Source: SAR202 cluster bacterium AC-647-N09_OGT_505m
Lineage (GTDB): Bacteria; Chloroflexota; Dehalococcoidia; UBA2985
Assembly (NCBI GenBank): GCA_009391225.1
Contig: VEXC01000007.1
Location: 1 to 49,349 of the forward strand
Length of the DNA stretch: 49,349 nucleotides
Direction of reading: 5' to 3'
Each line of letters opens with the position of its first letter. Positions within the stretch are counted from its first letter, which is position 1. Below the pieces are notes generated by a model. The model did not search any database. It saw only the letters and a list, made by a program, of their open reading frames with translations, and had not been told where the DNA came from. This document shows, one piece after another, positions 1-8,764 of this stretch. The translations under genes were made by a program, and so were the position numbers.

Positions 1-2
1 AA

Positions 3-2105
3 TCTCATCGCACCCACGAATTGAACTGGCCAGACATCCCCTTCTTAGAGCAGCACGTATCCACAATTACAGAAGACCAAGTGCGCGAAATCATAGGGGA
101 TACTAGCCCAGCACTGATGATTGGCGGTCCCCCTTGCCAAGGGTTAACTAACATGGGAGATAAGAGCTCCAGCGATCCTCGTAATCTACTGTTCGATTCT
201 TACATTCGATTGGCTTCTTGGTTACGCCCAACCTGCCTATTGTTGGAAAACGTGCCTGGGTTCAAAACCCTTTACAAAGGCCGTTATTACAACAAGGTAT
301 GCGATGATCTCGCGAAGTTAGGTTATACTGTATACTCCCGTACTATTGACGCCTGGGATTACGGTGTTCCTCAAAAACGCAGTCGAGTCTTCATTGTGGC
401 AACCCTTTTGGACTGGCCATACGAGTTTCCTGAGCCCAGTGACGAATCAATAGGTAGATTGAAATCGCGATCCACTGTTGGGGAAGCCATAAATGAACTT
501 GTGGATTCGACTATCTATGTCACAAACCATGTACCACTTAGACACAGTGATAGGGTTGTCAGAAGATACAGGCTGATACCGGAAGGAGGAAAGCTACCAC
601 CGCCAGAGGAACTCCCACAGGATATCAGACGACGAAATTTTGGTAACACCTACGACAGGCTTGATAGAAATCGACCCTCTTCCACTCTTGTCCCCGGGAA
701 TAATGCTTTCCCAGTCCATCCCACACTAGATAGAAGTTTGACACCTAGAGAGGCAGCTAGAATACAGTCCTTCCCTGATGACCATGTATTCACGGGCACT
801 CGGGCCAAGCAATGCCAGTTGGTAGGTAACGCGGTACCGCCGCTGCTTGCATCGAAACTAGCTCTATCAATTGCGGAGCACATCAACGCTCAAGATACCA
901 GAAATTCCGAGACGGATTTGGCACGTCGTGCATTCCAGTCAACCCGAAATGTTTATGATGGCATACCCGACATCGACACTAGGTTGACCTTCGTAGACCT
1001 TTTCTGTGGAGCTGGGGGATTTACTCAAGGCTTCAGTCAAGCTGGTTTCCAGGGGTTATTGGCAGTCGACAATAATGAATATGTGGCCAAAGTGCATGCA
1101 GCAAACCACCCTGACATACCTTTTCTTCTGGGTGACCTATCCAAAGATGAGACAGTGGAACAAATCACGTATGCATTGAATCGCAAGGTTGACGTGCTAG
1201 TCGGGGGCCCACCATGTCAAGGATTCTCTATTTTCGGGAAAAGGCGGTTTATCCAATCTCAAAACTTCGACCCAGGCAATGATAACCGCAACGATCTCGT
1301 AATGGCTTTTTGGGATTACGTGGAATTGCTATCGCCCGACTGGGTAGTGATGGAGAATGTCCCGGGATTCACTAGCCTCGCCGACCAACACTATTTGCAC
1401 ATTACCGTAGAAAGGGCAAGACAATTAGGTTACAGGTTTGAATCCACAATTCTGAACGCCGCAGACCATGGAGTACCTCAGCGCCGTAAGCGATTTGTAC
1501 TGATAGCGACTAAAACAGACTTGGTGATACCATGGCCGAAGCCCAAATTTTTTGAATATCCACAAGATTGGCAGACACCCTACCGAAAGGTGGGGGAGGT
1601 TCTCACAGATCTAGACAACCGAGAAGCTTACAGAACACTGCCTAATCACGAGCCACCAAAGCACCATCACAGAGTGGCAGAGAGATTCTCCTATATCCAG
1701 GAAGGGCACAAGCTCGACCTAGACGCTTTGCCCGACAGACTAGCCAGAGGTGTTAAAACCGGCAAGAAGATCAATAACTTCAGCCACATTTATCGTAGAC
1801 TGGACCGAAACCAGCCTAGCCTCACTCTCGTACCTGGACATAACGCGTTCCCGGTGCATCCATGGCTAGATCGTACTCTAACTATCAGAGAAGCCGCCCG
1901 CCTTCAGACTTTCCCCGACACCTACGAGTTCTTTGGCCCGATAATTGAAAAAGGACTCCAAGTTGGGAATGCATTCCCGTGTTTGCTGGCTGAAATCATC
2001 GCGGAGCGACTTGACCGAGTTGTTAGGAACGACTGGAGACCTGACACGATAACAAATCTCGCGACCTATAGCATGATAGACAAACCTCCCAGGCTAATTG
2101 AATAA
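3..2105 (+). CDS. Double cytosine-5 DNA methyltransferase (two fused M.C5 domains), 5'-truncated by the window edge
   Basis: Modification enzyme that would transfer a methyl group from SAM to C5 of cytosine. Two complete catalytic cores lie in one chain. Numbering from the TTG at 21, domain 1 has GGPPCQG with catalytic Cys39, ENVPGF with Glu76, QKRSR at 118-122 and the motif X stretch VGNAVPP near 268. Domain 2 begins with motif I DLFCGAGGF near 326, then GGPPCQG with Cys399, ENVPGF with Glu445, QRRKR, and VGNAFP at the end. The frame stays open to base 3 upstream of the TTG, and motif I of domain 1 is missing, so the real start lies left of the window. A fused pair suggests an asymmetric recognition site in which each domain modifies one strand (inference). 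The nuclease gene follows after 5 bp, indicating one operon. Confidence 0.9.
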   Translation, partial: SHRTHELNWPDIPFLEQHVSTITEDQVREIIGDTSPALMIGGPPCQGLTNMGDKSSSDPRNLLFDSYIRLASWLRPTCLLLENVPGFKTLYKGRYYNKVCDDLAKLGYTVYSRTIDAWDYGVPQKRSRVFIVATLLDWPYEFPEPSDESIGRLKSRSTVGEAINELVDSTIYVTNHVPLRHSDRVVRRYRLIPEGGKLPPPEELPQDIRRRNFGNTYDRLDRNRPSSTLVPGNNAFPVHPTLDRSLTPREAARIQSFPDDHVFTGTRAKQCQLVGNAVPPLLASKLALSIAEHINAQDTRNSETDLARRAFQSTRNVYDGIPDIDTRLTFVDLFCGAGGFTQGFSQAGFQGLLAVDNNEYVAKVHAANHPDIPFLLGDLSKDETVEQITYALNRKVDVLVGGPPCQGFSIFGKRRFIQSQNFDPGNDNRNDLVMAFWDYVELLSPDWVVMENVPGFTSLADQHYLHITVERARQLGYRFESTILNAADHGVPQRRKRFVLIATKTDLVIPWPKPKFFEYPQDWQTPYRKVGEVLTDLDNREAYRTLPNHEPPKHHHRVAERFSYIQEGHKLDLDALPDRLARGVKTGKKINNFSHIYRRLDRNQPSLTLVPGHNAFPVHPWLDRTLTIREAARLQTFPDTYEFFGPIIEKGLQVGNAFPCLLAEIIAERLDRVVRNDWRPDTITNLATYSMIDKPPRLIE

Positions 2106-2110
2106 CATAG

Positions 2111-3367
2111 ATGAATACTCACGATGAGCTTGCAAAGAATGCCTTTGACGAAGCGTTACTAAAGTGGAAGCGAGGCGATTGGTCTCAAAGCATGGTATCG
2201 GCCGAAGTGGTTAGGACAAGAGCAGACAAAACATTCCCGTCACCCGACGCTACCCTCTACGACGACATCTATAAGCGCACCATAGCTCTAGAGTTCAAGC
2301 CTCCAACCGAAGGAAAGCGGGGGATTTTGACCGGCTTGGGTCAGGCCGTATCATATCTCCAAGATGCAAGCATGTCTTACCTAGTCGCCCCCAAAGAGGT
2401 TAATGGTGATCCGCAGTTCTACAGGTACCTCCAAGACCTTTTCGAAACCCAAGTGAAAGGTAACCTCCCAATAGGGCTCATATGTTACGACGATCCAAAT
2501 GCAAGGCAGGTGGAGATTCTCGTCGAGATTGATTCAACCCTCAACATAAAAAAAGCTACTGGGGTAAGACCCATATCTCACAGTTACTGGGCAAACTACC
2601 AAGATGGGCCTCCACACCTTTGTTGGATCATCCTAGATACCGCCTATAGCCTGAGTTCGAGCAACCACGGCGAGAAAGAACTTTGGAGAAACGTCTGGGA
2701 TAGACATTTGTTCACAACAGATCAAGCCAATACTCTTGAGGTAACCCCAACAAAAATCATGAAGCATGATGGTACACCGTTATACCGGCTAGACAAAGTA
2801 AAAAGGGATTTGCAGCTACAAGTCGACAAAGGTGCAATGACGCTTAAGGGAGCTTTGGCCACTCTGCGCCAAAGAGTAGATCCTGATGGCAAGGGGGACA
2901 ATCTTTATCATAGTTATAGGAAGAACGATATGCCTTTTATGAAACACCTCCAACTATTAGATGACAGCGGACATCTGACGGAGGACGGATTTGAGCTCCA
3001 CAAGACTGGCCTTGTACACGGGCCCGATAGCCAAGTTTTCAAGGATTTGCTTGCGCGAACACTGCTGTTCAACGGTAAACATCTCGAACTAATCCATGAT
3101 GTGGAGAAGCTCACAAGAAACAAAGACTATCAGAGTCCAATCGCTGCTATCTCTGGGATCAAGAAAGAATTTCTGGAAAAGGGCCTATACAGAGAAAATC
3201 CGAACAGAAGAGTTGATGGTGACCGACCGGATACTTTCCTAAAAATGGAAAGGATAATTTGGGGTCAACTTGGATTGCTCCTAAGCGAAGGCAATTCGCA
3301 GTTCGAGCCTGGTAAGGGGTTTCACTTCAACTGGAAACGGATTACACAGTTGTGCTCCGGCAGTTGA
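2111..3367 (+). CDS. Probable type II restriction endonuclease of the PD-(D/E)xK fold
   Basis: Unrecognised 418-residue protein that is probably the nuclease partner of the upstream double methyltransferase; only 5 bp separate them. Near the N-terminus there is a PD-(D/E)xK-like core: Asp51/Asp52 in TLYDD, then a hydrophobic strand with Glu61 and Lys63 in IALEFKPP, followed by a helix with GQAVSYLQ, the order seen in many restriction enzymes. The C-terminal two thirds shows no motif I recognise and could provide target recognition. No membrane segment or signal peptide is seen. The role rests on position and the nuclease core; recognition specificity cannot be read. Confidence 0.7.
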   Translation: MNTHDELAKNAFDEALLKWKRGDWSQSMVSAEVVRTRADKTFPSPDATLYDDIYKRTIALEFKPPTEGKRGILTGLGQAVSYLQDASMSYLVAPKEVNGDPQFYRYLQDLFETQVKGNLPIGLICYDDPNARQVEILVEIDSTLNIKKATGVRPISHSYWANYQDGPPHLCWIILDTAYSLSSSNHGEKELWRNVWDRHLFTTDQANTLEVTPTKIMKHDGTPLYRLDKVKRDLQLQVDKGAMTLKGALATLRQRVDPDGKGDNLYHSYRKNDMPFMKHLQLLDDSGHLTEDGFELHKTGLVHGPDSQVFKDLLARTLLFNGKHLELIHDVEKLTRNKDYQSPIAAISGIKKEFLEKGLYRENPNRRVDGDRPDTFLKMERIIWGQLGLLLSEGNSQFEPGKGFHFNWKRITQLCSGS

Positions 3368-3375
3368 TATTTTAG

Positions 3376-4020
3376 GCAAGCCCAATAGCTATCAATCACC
3401 TTGAAGATGTCTCTGAGCCGTCTAACGAACTGGTGGAGTACCAGAAATACTTACAGGCAAAAGCACCCTGGGACGTAGTTATACCCTTCATTAAACAAGT
3501 GCGTGATGGGTTCCCCAGGAAGAAGATTCCCACTCGGCTCCTTCGGGATTTCCATCGGCTAATCAGCCTGATCCAATCAGTGTCCATCCTTCGTCATGCC
3601 CGCCGTGTGACCGATGGCAGAGGTAGGCTGGTCGCTTCTATAGATGACTATACGACTGTTTATGAATTGGTGAACAGCATGTACATCGATACTGTAAGTG
3701 GCGTCACACCATCTGTCACACGCATTGTTGATACTGTCGCTGAGCTTAAGAAGGTTGATCCTGAGGGCAAGATTGGCTACTCCACCCTGGAGCGGGAACT
3801 CGGAATTCATAGGCAACAGATTACACGGGATGTCAGGAAAGCTGTATCTAGGGGATGGCTAATCGACCATGAAACTAAGGACAGGAGTCCTAGGAATCTG
3901 GTGCTCGGTGAGCCAATACCTAGTGACCAGGGACTACCTACGCCTGAGAGTGTCCGTCACGCTGTCACAAGGGTAACCAATAGGGAGGATGAGGAAGAAG
4001 AAGGTTTTGGAAGCCTGTAG
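3376..4020 (+). pseudogene. C-terminal fragment of a mobile-element primase/helicase-like protein
   Basis: The open frame begins just after a TAG at 3373-3375. Its sequence reads like the interior and C-terminus of a larger protein rather than a new N-terminus: the segment before the first possible start (GTG at 3433) already has the same protein-like character. It resembles the tail of primase/helicase-like ATPases of integrative elements: a helical region with an FPxxxIPTRLLRDFHRLISLI-type stretch, then a C-terminal winged helix around residues 110-150 (LERELGIHRQQITRDV). After the TAG at 4018-4020 the same frame stays open to a TGA at 4096-4098 with acidic, protein-like sequence. The 5' part seems to have been replaced by the restriction-modification genes. 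Family assignment is from memory of related sequences. Confidence 0.5.
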
Positions 4021-4131
4021 GGACAACGCATCCAACCAGACGATGATGGGCGGCTGTTCGATGAGAACGGCGATAAATATTGGGTCGTTTCCCGATGATC
4101 AAGTATAAGGCAAAACCTTAATTCTCAGAAC

Positions 4132-4155
4132 AATGGTGGTCAAAATGGTGGTCAA
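4132..4155 (+). repeat. Two tandem 12-bp copies of AATGGTGGTCAA
   Basis: Two exact, head-to-tail 12-bp copies lie about 66 bp from the 3' end of tRNA-Leu. The core GTGGTCAA recurs twice on the other side of the tRNA in inverted orientation (4367-4388). They may be integrase arm sites of the element on the left or a decayed promoter-like repeat. Confidence 0.6.
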
Positions 4156-4221
4156 ACCTACATTGTCCCCGACATCCTGTTGCTCACGCTGGAAGTCAAA
4201 GCGCAATTCCGTAGCTAGAAT

Positions 4222-4309
4222 TGGTGCCGAAGGCCAGAGTCGAACTGGCACGAGCCTTTCAGCTCAACGGTTTTTGAGACCGCCGCGTCTACCATTCCGC
4301 CACTTCGGC
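4222..4309 (-). tRNA. tRNA-Leu(CAA), 3' CCA encoded
   Basis: Read on the minus strand the gene starts with GCCGAAG and ends with CTTCGGC, a perfect 7-bp acceptor stem, followed by A73 and an encoded CCA. The anticodon arm is CGGT-CTCAAAA-ACCG, giving anticodon CAA. The long variable arm typical of class II tRNAs (TTGAGCTGAAAGGCTCG) is present, and the T loop is TTCGACT. Length is 88 nt with CCA. The gene forms the boundary of the accessory DNA on the left. Confidence 0.95.
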
Positions 4310-4355
4310 ATGTAGATATGAGTCAGATATGGCACCACAGACGATGCTGACCCTC

Positions 4356-4385
4356 ATTATAAAGCTATTGACCACATATTGACCA
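4356..4385 (-). promoter_or_regulatory. Candidate sigma-70 promoter of tRNA-Leu
   Basis: On the minus strand there is a perfect -10 TATAAT (4356-4361) and, 18 bp upstream, TGGTCA (4380-4385), a 4/6 match to the -35 consensus. Transcription would start about 40 nt before the tRNA. The -35 box falls inside one of the two GTGGTCAA repeats. Confidence 0.5.
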
Positions 4386-4388
4386 CAT
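4367..4388 (-). repeat. Two tandem 11-bp copies of ATTGACCACAT
   Basis: Two exact head-to-tail copies with an 11-bp period. Their core TTGACCAC is the reverse complement of the GTGGTCAA core at 4132-4155. The two pairs flank tRNA-Leu nearly symmetrically, at 66 and 57 bp. One copy overlaps the putative -35 element of the tRNA promoter. Confidence 0.6.
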
Positions 4389-4494
4389 GCGTGACAGGCC
4401 CGGGAAGAAAAGACGATACGCCCGATAGAAACACTCACAGGGATGCTGGACGTCGCAACATTACAACAGATACGAAGTAGCAAGGTGGGACGTA

Positions 4495-4534
4495 GGTTAT
4501 TGAGACCGCCGCTTCTACCATTCCAGCACTTCGG
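4495..4534 (-). repeat. Degenerate copy of the 5' half of tRNA-Leu
   Basis: About 40 bp match the anticodon-loop-to-5'-end half of the intact tRNA-Leu (4270-4309) with only about five substitutions, in the same orientation and roughly 225 bp further upstream. The rest of the tRNA is absent. It is either the scar of an integration that used the anticodon arm as crossover site, or the remains of a tandem tRNA copy. The remainder of 4310-4772 holds no supportable gene. Confidence 0.65.
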
Positions 4535-4772
4535 TACATTGATTCGTAAACCTGTGACGCTGTAACTGGTGGCACAGTTTATTACGTGGCGTGCAAAAAT
4601 ATGTTGGCAACATTTAGCCAAACGCTTTAGTTGTACCCCAAGTTATGAGACACTGGTAGGCCATGGAGCACAACTAGGACTCTACTGATCCGGGGATTCA
4701 ATATCAGGGACAGACATAATCCCAAGCCTTTGGCAACAAATGTCGTTTGAACAAGACGTGAAGGAGGGCACT

Positions 4773-5945
4773 GTGTCAGGAGCTTTGGAAGACCTGAAAG
4801 TGGTAGAACTCCGCCAAGGCATAGCCGCGGCGTACTGTGGAATGCTCCTAAGTGATTTGGGAGCCCAGGTAGTGCTGGTGGAGGACAGCCATCTGGTAGA
4901 GGATGACCCTCCTCCAGACGCTCGTCTCTACCTTGACCGCAACAAACTTTCTACCATACTGGACATGGGTATTGACCAGCACCGGAGGATATTGAACGAT
5001 CTTGTCAACTGGTCAGACATAGTCATCGAGGAACTCCTACCCGAGACACGCAAAGCCTGGGGCATAGATCCTCGCCAGTTGTGCCAAGAACGCACAAGCC
5101 TCATCTATGGAGCAATTAGTCCTTTCGGACGTTCGAGCATCGAAGACGACCGCCCCGCCACTGACCTTATCGTACAAGCAAAGAGTGGATTCATGAGTAT
5201 CACGGGTTTACCAGATAACCCCTACACTCGATCTGGCACGTCCGTTTCGGAATATTACACTGGAGTTGCGACTAGTATTGCTATCCTTGCTGCCCTAAGG
5301 CATCGGGACAATACTGGGGAAGGTCAGATGATTGATATGTCTCTCTTCGACACCCTTCTAACTGCACTTGATGTCCCAGACCTGTATTTCCGTACAGGCG
5401 AGGTCCGTCCTAGAACCGGTAATATGAACCCTGCTCTACCAGGGTACGGATTCAGCAAGGCTGCAGATGGCTTTGTGGCCACAGCCACTCCAGGATTCAA
5501 TATCTGGCCGCGCTTCTGCATAGCTATCGACAGGATCGACTTGGTAGATCGGCCACAATTCAATTCTCAGGAAGAACAGAAACAGTGGGGAGCTGTGGTG
5601 GTAGAGGCCATCAACGCATTTTTCCTGACTCGTAGCCGAGCTGAAATCGTCGAGCATTTGGTAGCACACGACGTCCCCGCTGCTCCTGTTAACACGTTGA
5701 AGGAAGCTGTTTTGGAGCCTCCTTTACGAGAACGTGGAATGCTTGTGGATATAGACCACCCTGAACGGGGCAAGGTGACCATCACCGGTAGTCCTTTGCA
5801 CATGTCGGAAACTCCAGGAACCGTGCAGCGTCCGCCACAAATCCGAGGCCAAGACTCTGCTTACGTCATACATGAGTTGTTAAAATTGCCAGATGACGAG
5901 GCATCGGTTGTACTAGGACAACTGAAGCTGGGAGGGGAATCATGA
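4773..5945 (+). CDS. CaiB/BaiF family III CoA-transferase, first of a tandem pair, catalytic Asp replaced by Glu
   Basis: Family III CoA-transferases move CoA between carboxylic acids. GTG 4773 is chosen as start because AAGGAGG lies 5 bp upstream and the resulting MSGALEDLKVVEL aligns with the MSGALNGIRVIDL start of the next gene; an in-frame ATG at 4740 has no such site. The family layout is recognisable: an N-terminal Rossmann-like segment, the GLPDNPYTRSGT loop, then TGEGQMIDMSL. Where the family has its catalytic Asp (D169 of formyl-CoA transferase, TDYFAG in the next gene), this protein reads SEYYTG, a Glu at residue 160. It overlaps the next gene by 4 bp (ATGA). A heteromeric pair with one altered subunit is possible; the substrate is unknown. 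Confidence 0.88.
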   Translation: MSGALEDLKVVELRQGIAAAYCGMLLSDLGAQVVLVEDSHLVEDDPPPDARLYLDRNKLSTILDMGIDQHRRILNDLVNWSDIVIEELLPETRKAWGIDPRQLCQERTSLIYGAISPFGRSSIEDDRPATDLIVQAKSGFMSITGLPDNPYTRSGTSVSEYYTGVATSIAILAALRHRDNTGEGQMIDMSLFDTLLTALDVPDLYFRTGEVRPRTGNMNPALPGYGFSKAADGFVATATPGFNIWPRFCIAIDRIDLVDRPQFNSQEEQKQWGAVVVEAINAFFLTRSRAEIVEHLVAHDVPAAPVNTLKEAVLEPPLRERGMLVDIDHPERGKVTITGSPLHMSETPGTVQRPPQIRGQDSAYVIHELLKLPDDEASVVLGQLKLGGES

Positions 5946-7156
5946 GCGGTGCCCTTAACGGAATTCGTGTTATCGATCTAGGAACAGTGATAGCTGGTCC
6001 CTACTGCACGATGCAGTTGGCAGACCTCGGAGCCGAGGTTATCAAGATAGAGGAGCCAGCGGCGGCTGAACGCCGTAGCCTGCCCGGGGGCGGCCTCACA
6101 TACCAACCCTCTGATTTTATCCAAGTTGGCTCCTACAGAGATCGGAATAAGGAGGCTATGAGCCTGAATATTCGCCACCCTAAGGGTCTTGAGATCCTAC
6201 TGGGATTGATACAAAAAGCCGACGTGGTAACGGAGAACTTCTCTCCAGGAACAATGGACCGGATGGGAATAGGGTATGACGTATTGAAAGCAATCAACCC
6301 CAGGATAATTTACGTCTCCATCAGCGCCTTCGGTCAAACTGGTTCCTATAAACACCACCGAGGTTATGACATCCTGGCCCAAGCTCGTACCGGGTTCGCA
6401 AGTACGACCGGGTTCCCCACAGACCCACCAACCCGGGCTGGCAACGCCATTACTGACTACTTTGCGGGACTACTAGGTGCCCTTAGCATCTTGGCTGCAC
6501 TTCGCCATGTGGAACGCACTGGACGTGGGCAATCGATTGACTTGGCCCTATTCGAGGGGCTTTTCATGACGCTAGAAGGATACGCGGAACGAGCCCTTAA
6601 CAATGGCGATGTACCATCTCGTCAGGGGAACGAATCCCTCAGCCACGGGCCGGCCTGCGCTGTCTACCAGTCTAAAGATGAATCACTGGTAGCAATAGAT
6701 GCCCATCGGGACGAGTGGTGGATCGCGCTATGCGGAATAATTGGACGTTCTGATCTAGCTGATGACCCACGCACCTCTCACTACGCTGCCCGTGCCAACC
6801 ATCCCGAGATGATTCGAGAAGCAATTGGTACCTGGGTTGGGAGTCAAAGCGCAGTCCAAGCTGAGCAAGCGATGGTAGCTGCTGGAGTGCCAGCCTCTCG
6901 CGTCCTAACAATACAAGAGATGGTGGAATTACCACTGGTGAAGAACCGAGGTATGTATTCAACGGTAGAACACCCCGAAGCTGGACCAGTGACGATTACT
7001 GGTACACCCTACGGAGGCCTCACTAAGACTCCTGGGCGTGTATTATCTGCCCCGCCAGTAGCTCACCAACACGCTGCCGCCATACTTCAGAGAGTTCTAG
7101 GCTACACTAATGAGGAAATATCTACCCTAGAGAGCGAAGGTGCGTTCAGTGTCTGA
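5942..7156 (+). CDS. CaiB/BaiF family III CoA-transferase, second of a tandem pair
   Basis: A 404-residue acyl-CoA:carboxylate CoA-transferase of family III. It keeps the expected landmarks: N-terminal IDLGTVIAGPYCTMQLADLGAEV, NFSPGTMDRMG near 100, GYDILAQARTG near 141, the catalytic Asp172 in ITDYFAG, and TGRGQSIDLALFE near 195. The start is an ATG overlapping the previous stop, with GGGAGGGG just upstream. Coupled translation with the first transferase suggests the two work together. Family members act on oxalate, carnitine, bile acids, succinyl/mesaconyl and aromatic acids; nothing here fixes the substrate. The downstream permeases could import it (inference). Confidence 0.92.
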   Translation: MSGALNGIRVIDLGTVIAGPYCTMQLADLGAEVIKIEEPAAAERRSLPGGGLTYQPSDFIQVGSYRDRNKEAMSLNIRHPKGLEILLGLIQKADVVTENFSPGTMDRMGIGYDVLKAINPRIIYVSISAFGQTGSYKHHRGYDILAQARTGFASTTGFPTDPPTRAGNAITDYFAGLLGALSILAALRHVERTGRGQSIDLALFEGLFMTLEGYAERALNNGDVPSRQGNESLSHGPACAVYQSKDESLVAIDAHRDEWWIALCGIIGRSDLADDPRTSHYAARANHPEMIREAIGTWVGSQSAVQAEQAMVAAGVPASRVLTIQEMVELPLVKNRGMYSTVEHPEAGPVTITGTPYGGLTKTPGRVLSAPPVAHQHAAAILQRVLGYTNEEISTLESEGAFSV

Positions 7157-7489
7157 AAATCACATACGATTGTCATGCCCTAATGGCACCGACTCTCCAA
7201 CCTCCAACGCGCGGTGATATCTGAGATAGACCAGCATGCCGCGGCCAAGTCCTGGCAGCATTCGTAAAATCTGTTAGTAGGTATTGGATCACTCCATATG
7301 AAGGCTGCTTCCGCGTTACGTATTGTGGACGAACCAGTGACTCTCATCTCTGTGCAAGAAGCTGCTGCACCCATCTGGGTTCGAATATATTATCTACAGC
7401 ACGACCAGACATATATTACTGAACGATTGGCATAAACTTCTTAGGACATCTATGACTGGAAACGTGCCAGGTTCCCCTTAGCACAAACC
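7157..7489. other. Intergenic stretch without a recognisable gene
   Basis: 333 bp between the CoA-transferase pair and an MFS gene. Only short, unconvincing open frames on both strands; no RNA gene, clear promoter or terminator was seen. Confidence 0.5.
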
Positions 7490-8764
7490 ATGACAATCAG
7501 AAAGGATACACATCCAGACATGGCCTCTAGGATTGGATATGGTTGGGTGGTCATTGGAGCTCTTGCGCTAGGCAACATTTTCGTTGTGTTTACAGGTTTC
7601 ACGCTCGGAATCCTCCTACCAGACATTCGAGTAGAGTTTAACCTCAGCCCAGTGCAGGCAGGATTACTGGGTTCAGCTTTCTTCCTGGGCTTCGCAAGTT
7701 TCTCATTTCCTTCAAGCTTATGGCTCTCAAGATACAGACCCCGATGGGTCGTTTTATTGTTATTTGCAGGCAGCAGCCTTTTTCTGTTCCTCCAGGCTTG
7801 GAGTCCAGTTTTTTGGGCACTCCTACTCGGACGTTTCATGTTCGTTCTTCTCTCCGTGGGCCGCTCAGCCCCAGAAATGATGCTTATCCACCAGTGGTTT
7901 GAGAGCCATCGCGTCGCAAGAGTTATGAGCGTCAACTTTAGCATACTCGGGATAGGACAGACGCTCAGCTTGGCCTTCGGACCAATCCTGCTGACGTTGG
8001 TAGGGAACTGGCACAATATGTACTATCTCTTTGGTTTCGGTATGCTCGGAGCAACATTTGTGTGGTATTTACTTGGAAAGGAGCACCCAGACTCGTCTGC
8101 ATTGAAAGAACAAAATGGCAGCCTGTTGGCCCCAATGTACATCCTGAGGCAAGAACCTGCACTTTGGTTGGTGGCTTCGTGCCAGGTCGGCGCCGCAATA
8201 ACCTTCGCATCCTTCATGACATTCTGGCCCACTTTCATGATCGAAATGCGTGATGTACCGATTGAGCAGGCTGGTCCATTATTTAGCCTTTACCCCATAG
8301 GCGGTATCCTAGGTTCTCTCTCTGCAGGGTCCGTGTCAGAACTCATAGGCCGGCGCAAGCCAATCATCTGGGTGTCAGGAACGGCACTGCCATTTCTTTA
8401 TATGGCACTCCTAATTACGCCTAACACCATCGCACTAGGTGCTTCGCTATTCTGTGCCGGCATCTTTGCCTTTATAGTCATCCCCATCGTGATGACTATC
8501 CCGTTCGACATGGGCCTACAGCCACGTGAAATCGCGTTGGCGACTGGACTCACTCGTACATTTACTCCCCTGGCAGCCACTATTGGGCCAATCCTGGTCG
8601 GAATAGTAGAGCAGATGTCAGGCTCCTTGACATTGGGCCTAGCCCTAGTAGTCCCAATGCCTTTACTCATGACATTGTGTGGCCTCATGATTCCAGAGAC
8701 CAGTCCTCACCGTCACTCTGAGAACACTAGAAATACCATTAATGAATGCAACACAGACGCCTAA
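7490..8764 (+). CDS. MFS permease, lineage A (paralogue of the one at 13333)
   Basis: A 424-residue major facilitator protein with about 12 hydrophobic segments, the first around residues 16-38. It shares distinctive blocks with the permease at 13333: LIHQWF near 127, a TFWPT segment near 245, GRRKPIIWVSG near 285, IPFDMGLQPREIALATGL near 340 and an IPETSP ending. The substrate cannot be read. Position downstream of the CoA-transferases on the same strand suggests an organic acid, but a 333-bp gap argues against a tight operon. The ATG has only a weak upstream ribosome-binding sequence. Confidence 0.85.
   Translation: MTIRKDTHPDMASRIGYGWVVIGALALGNIFVVFTGFTLGILLPDIRVEFNLSPVQAGLLGSAFFLGFASFSFPSSLWLSRYRPRWVVLLLFAGSSLFLFLQAWSPVFWALLLGRFMFVLLSVGRSAPEMMLIHQWFESHRVARVMSVNFSILGIGQTLSLAFGPILLTLVGNWHNMYYLFGFGMLGATFVWYLLGKEHPDSSALKEQNGSLLAPMYILRQEPALWLVASCQVGAAITFASFMTFWPTFMIEMRDVPIEQAGPLFSLYPIGGILGSLSAGSVSELIGRRKPIIWVSGTALPFLYMALLITPNTIALGASLFCAGIFAFIVIPIVMTIPFDMGLQPREIALATGLTRTFTPLAATIGPILVGIVEQMSGSLTLGLALVVPMPLLMTLCGLMIPETSPHRHSENTRNTINECNTDA

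Larger units (their letters stand above)
1..4309. mobile_element. Right edge of a probable integrated element ending at tRNA-Leu
   Basis: A restriction-modification pair and the C-terminal remnant of a mobile-element primase/helicase-like protein lie immediately on the 3' side of tRNA-Leu(CAA), the usual landing place of tyrosine-recombinase elements. The methyltransferase gene runs off the left edge, so the integrase and the other end cannot be seen. The assignment as an integrated element is inference from gene content and the tRNA boundary; no second att copy is visible inside the window on this side. Confidence 0.4.

Noticed and set aside
650..886. Minus-strand open frame inside the double methyltransferase
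   Set aside because: It is antisense to conserved methyltransferase motifs and has no ribosome-binding site or recognisable domain.
4132..4388. CRISPR array around the GTGGTCAA repeats
   Set aside because: Repeats are only 11-12 bp, in two pairs without spacers, and no cas genes are in the window.
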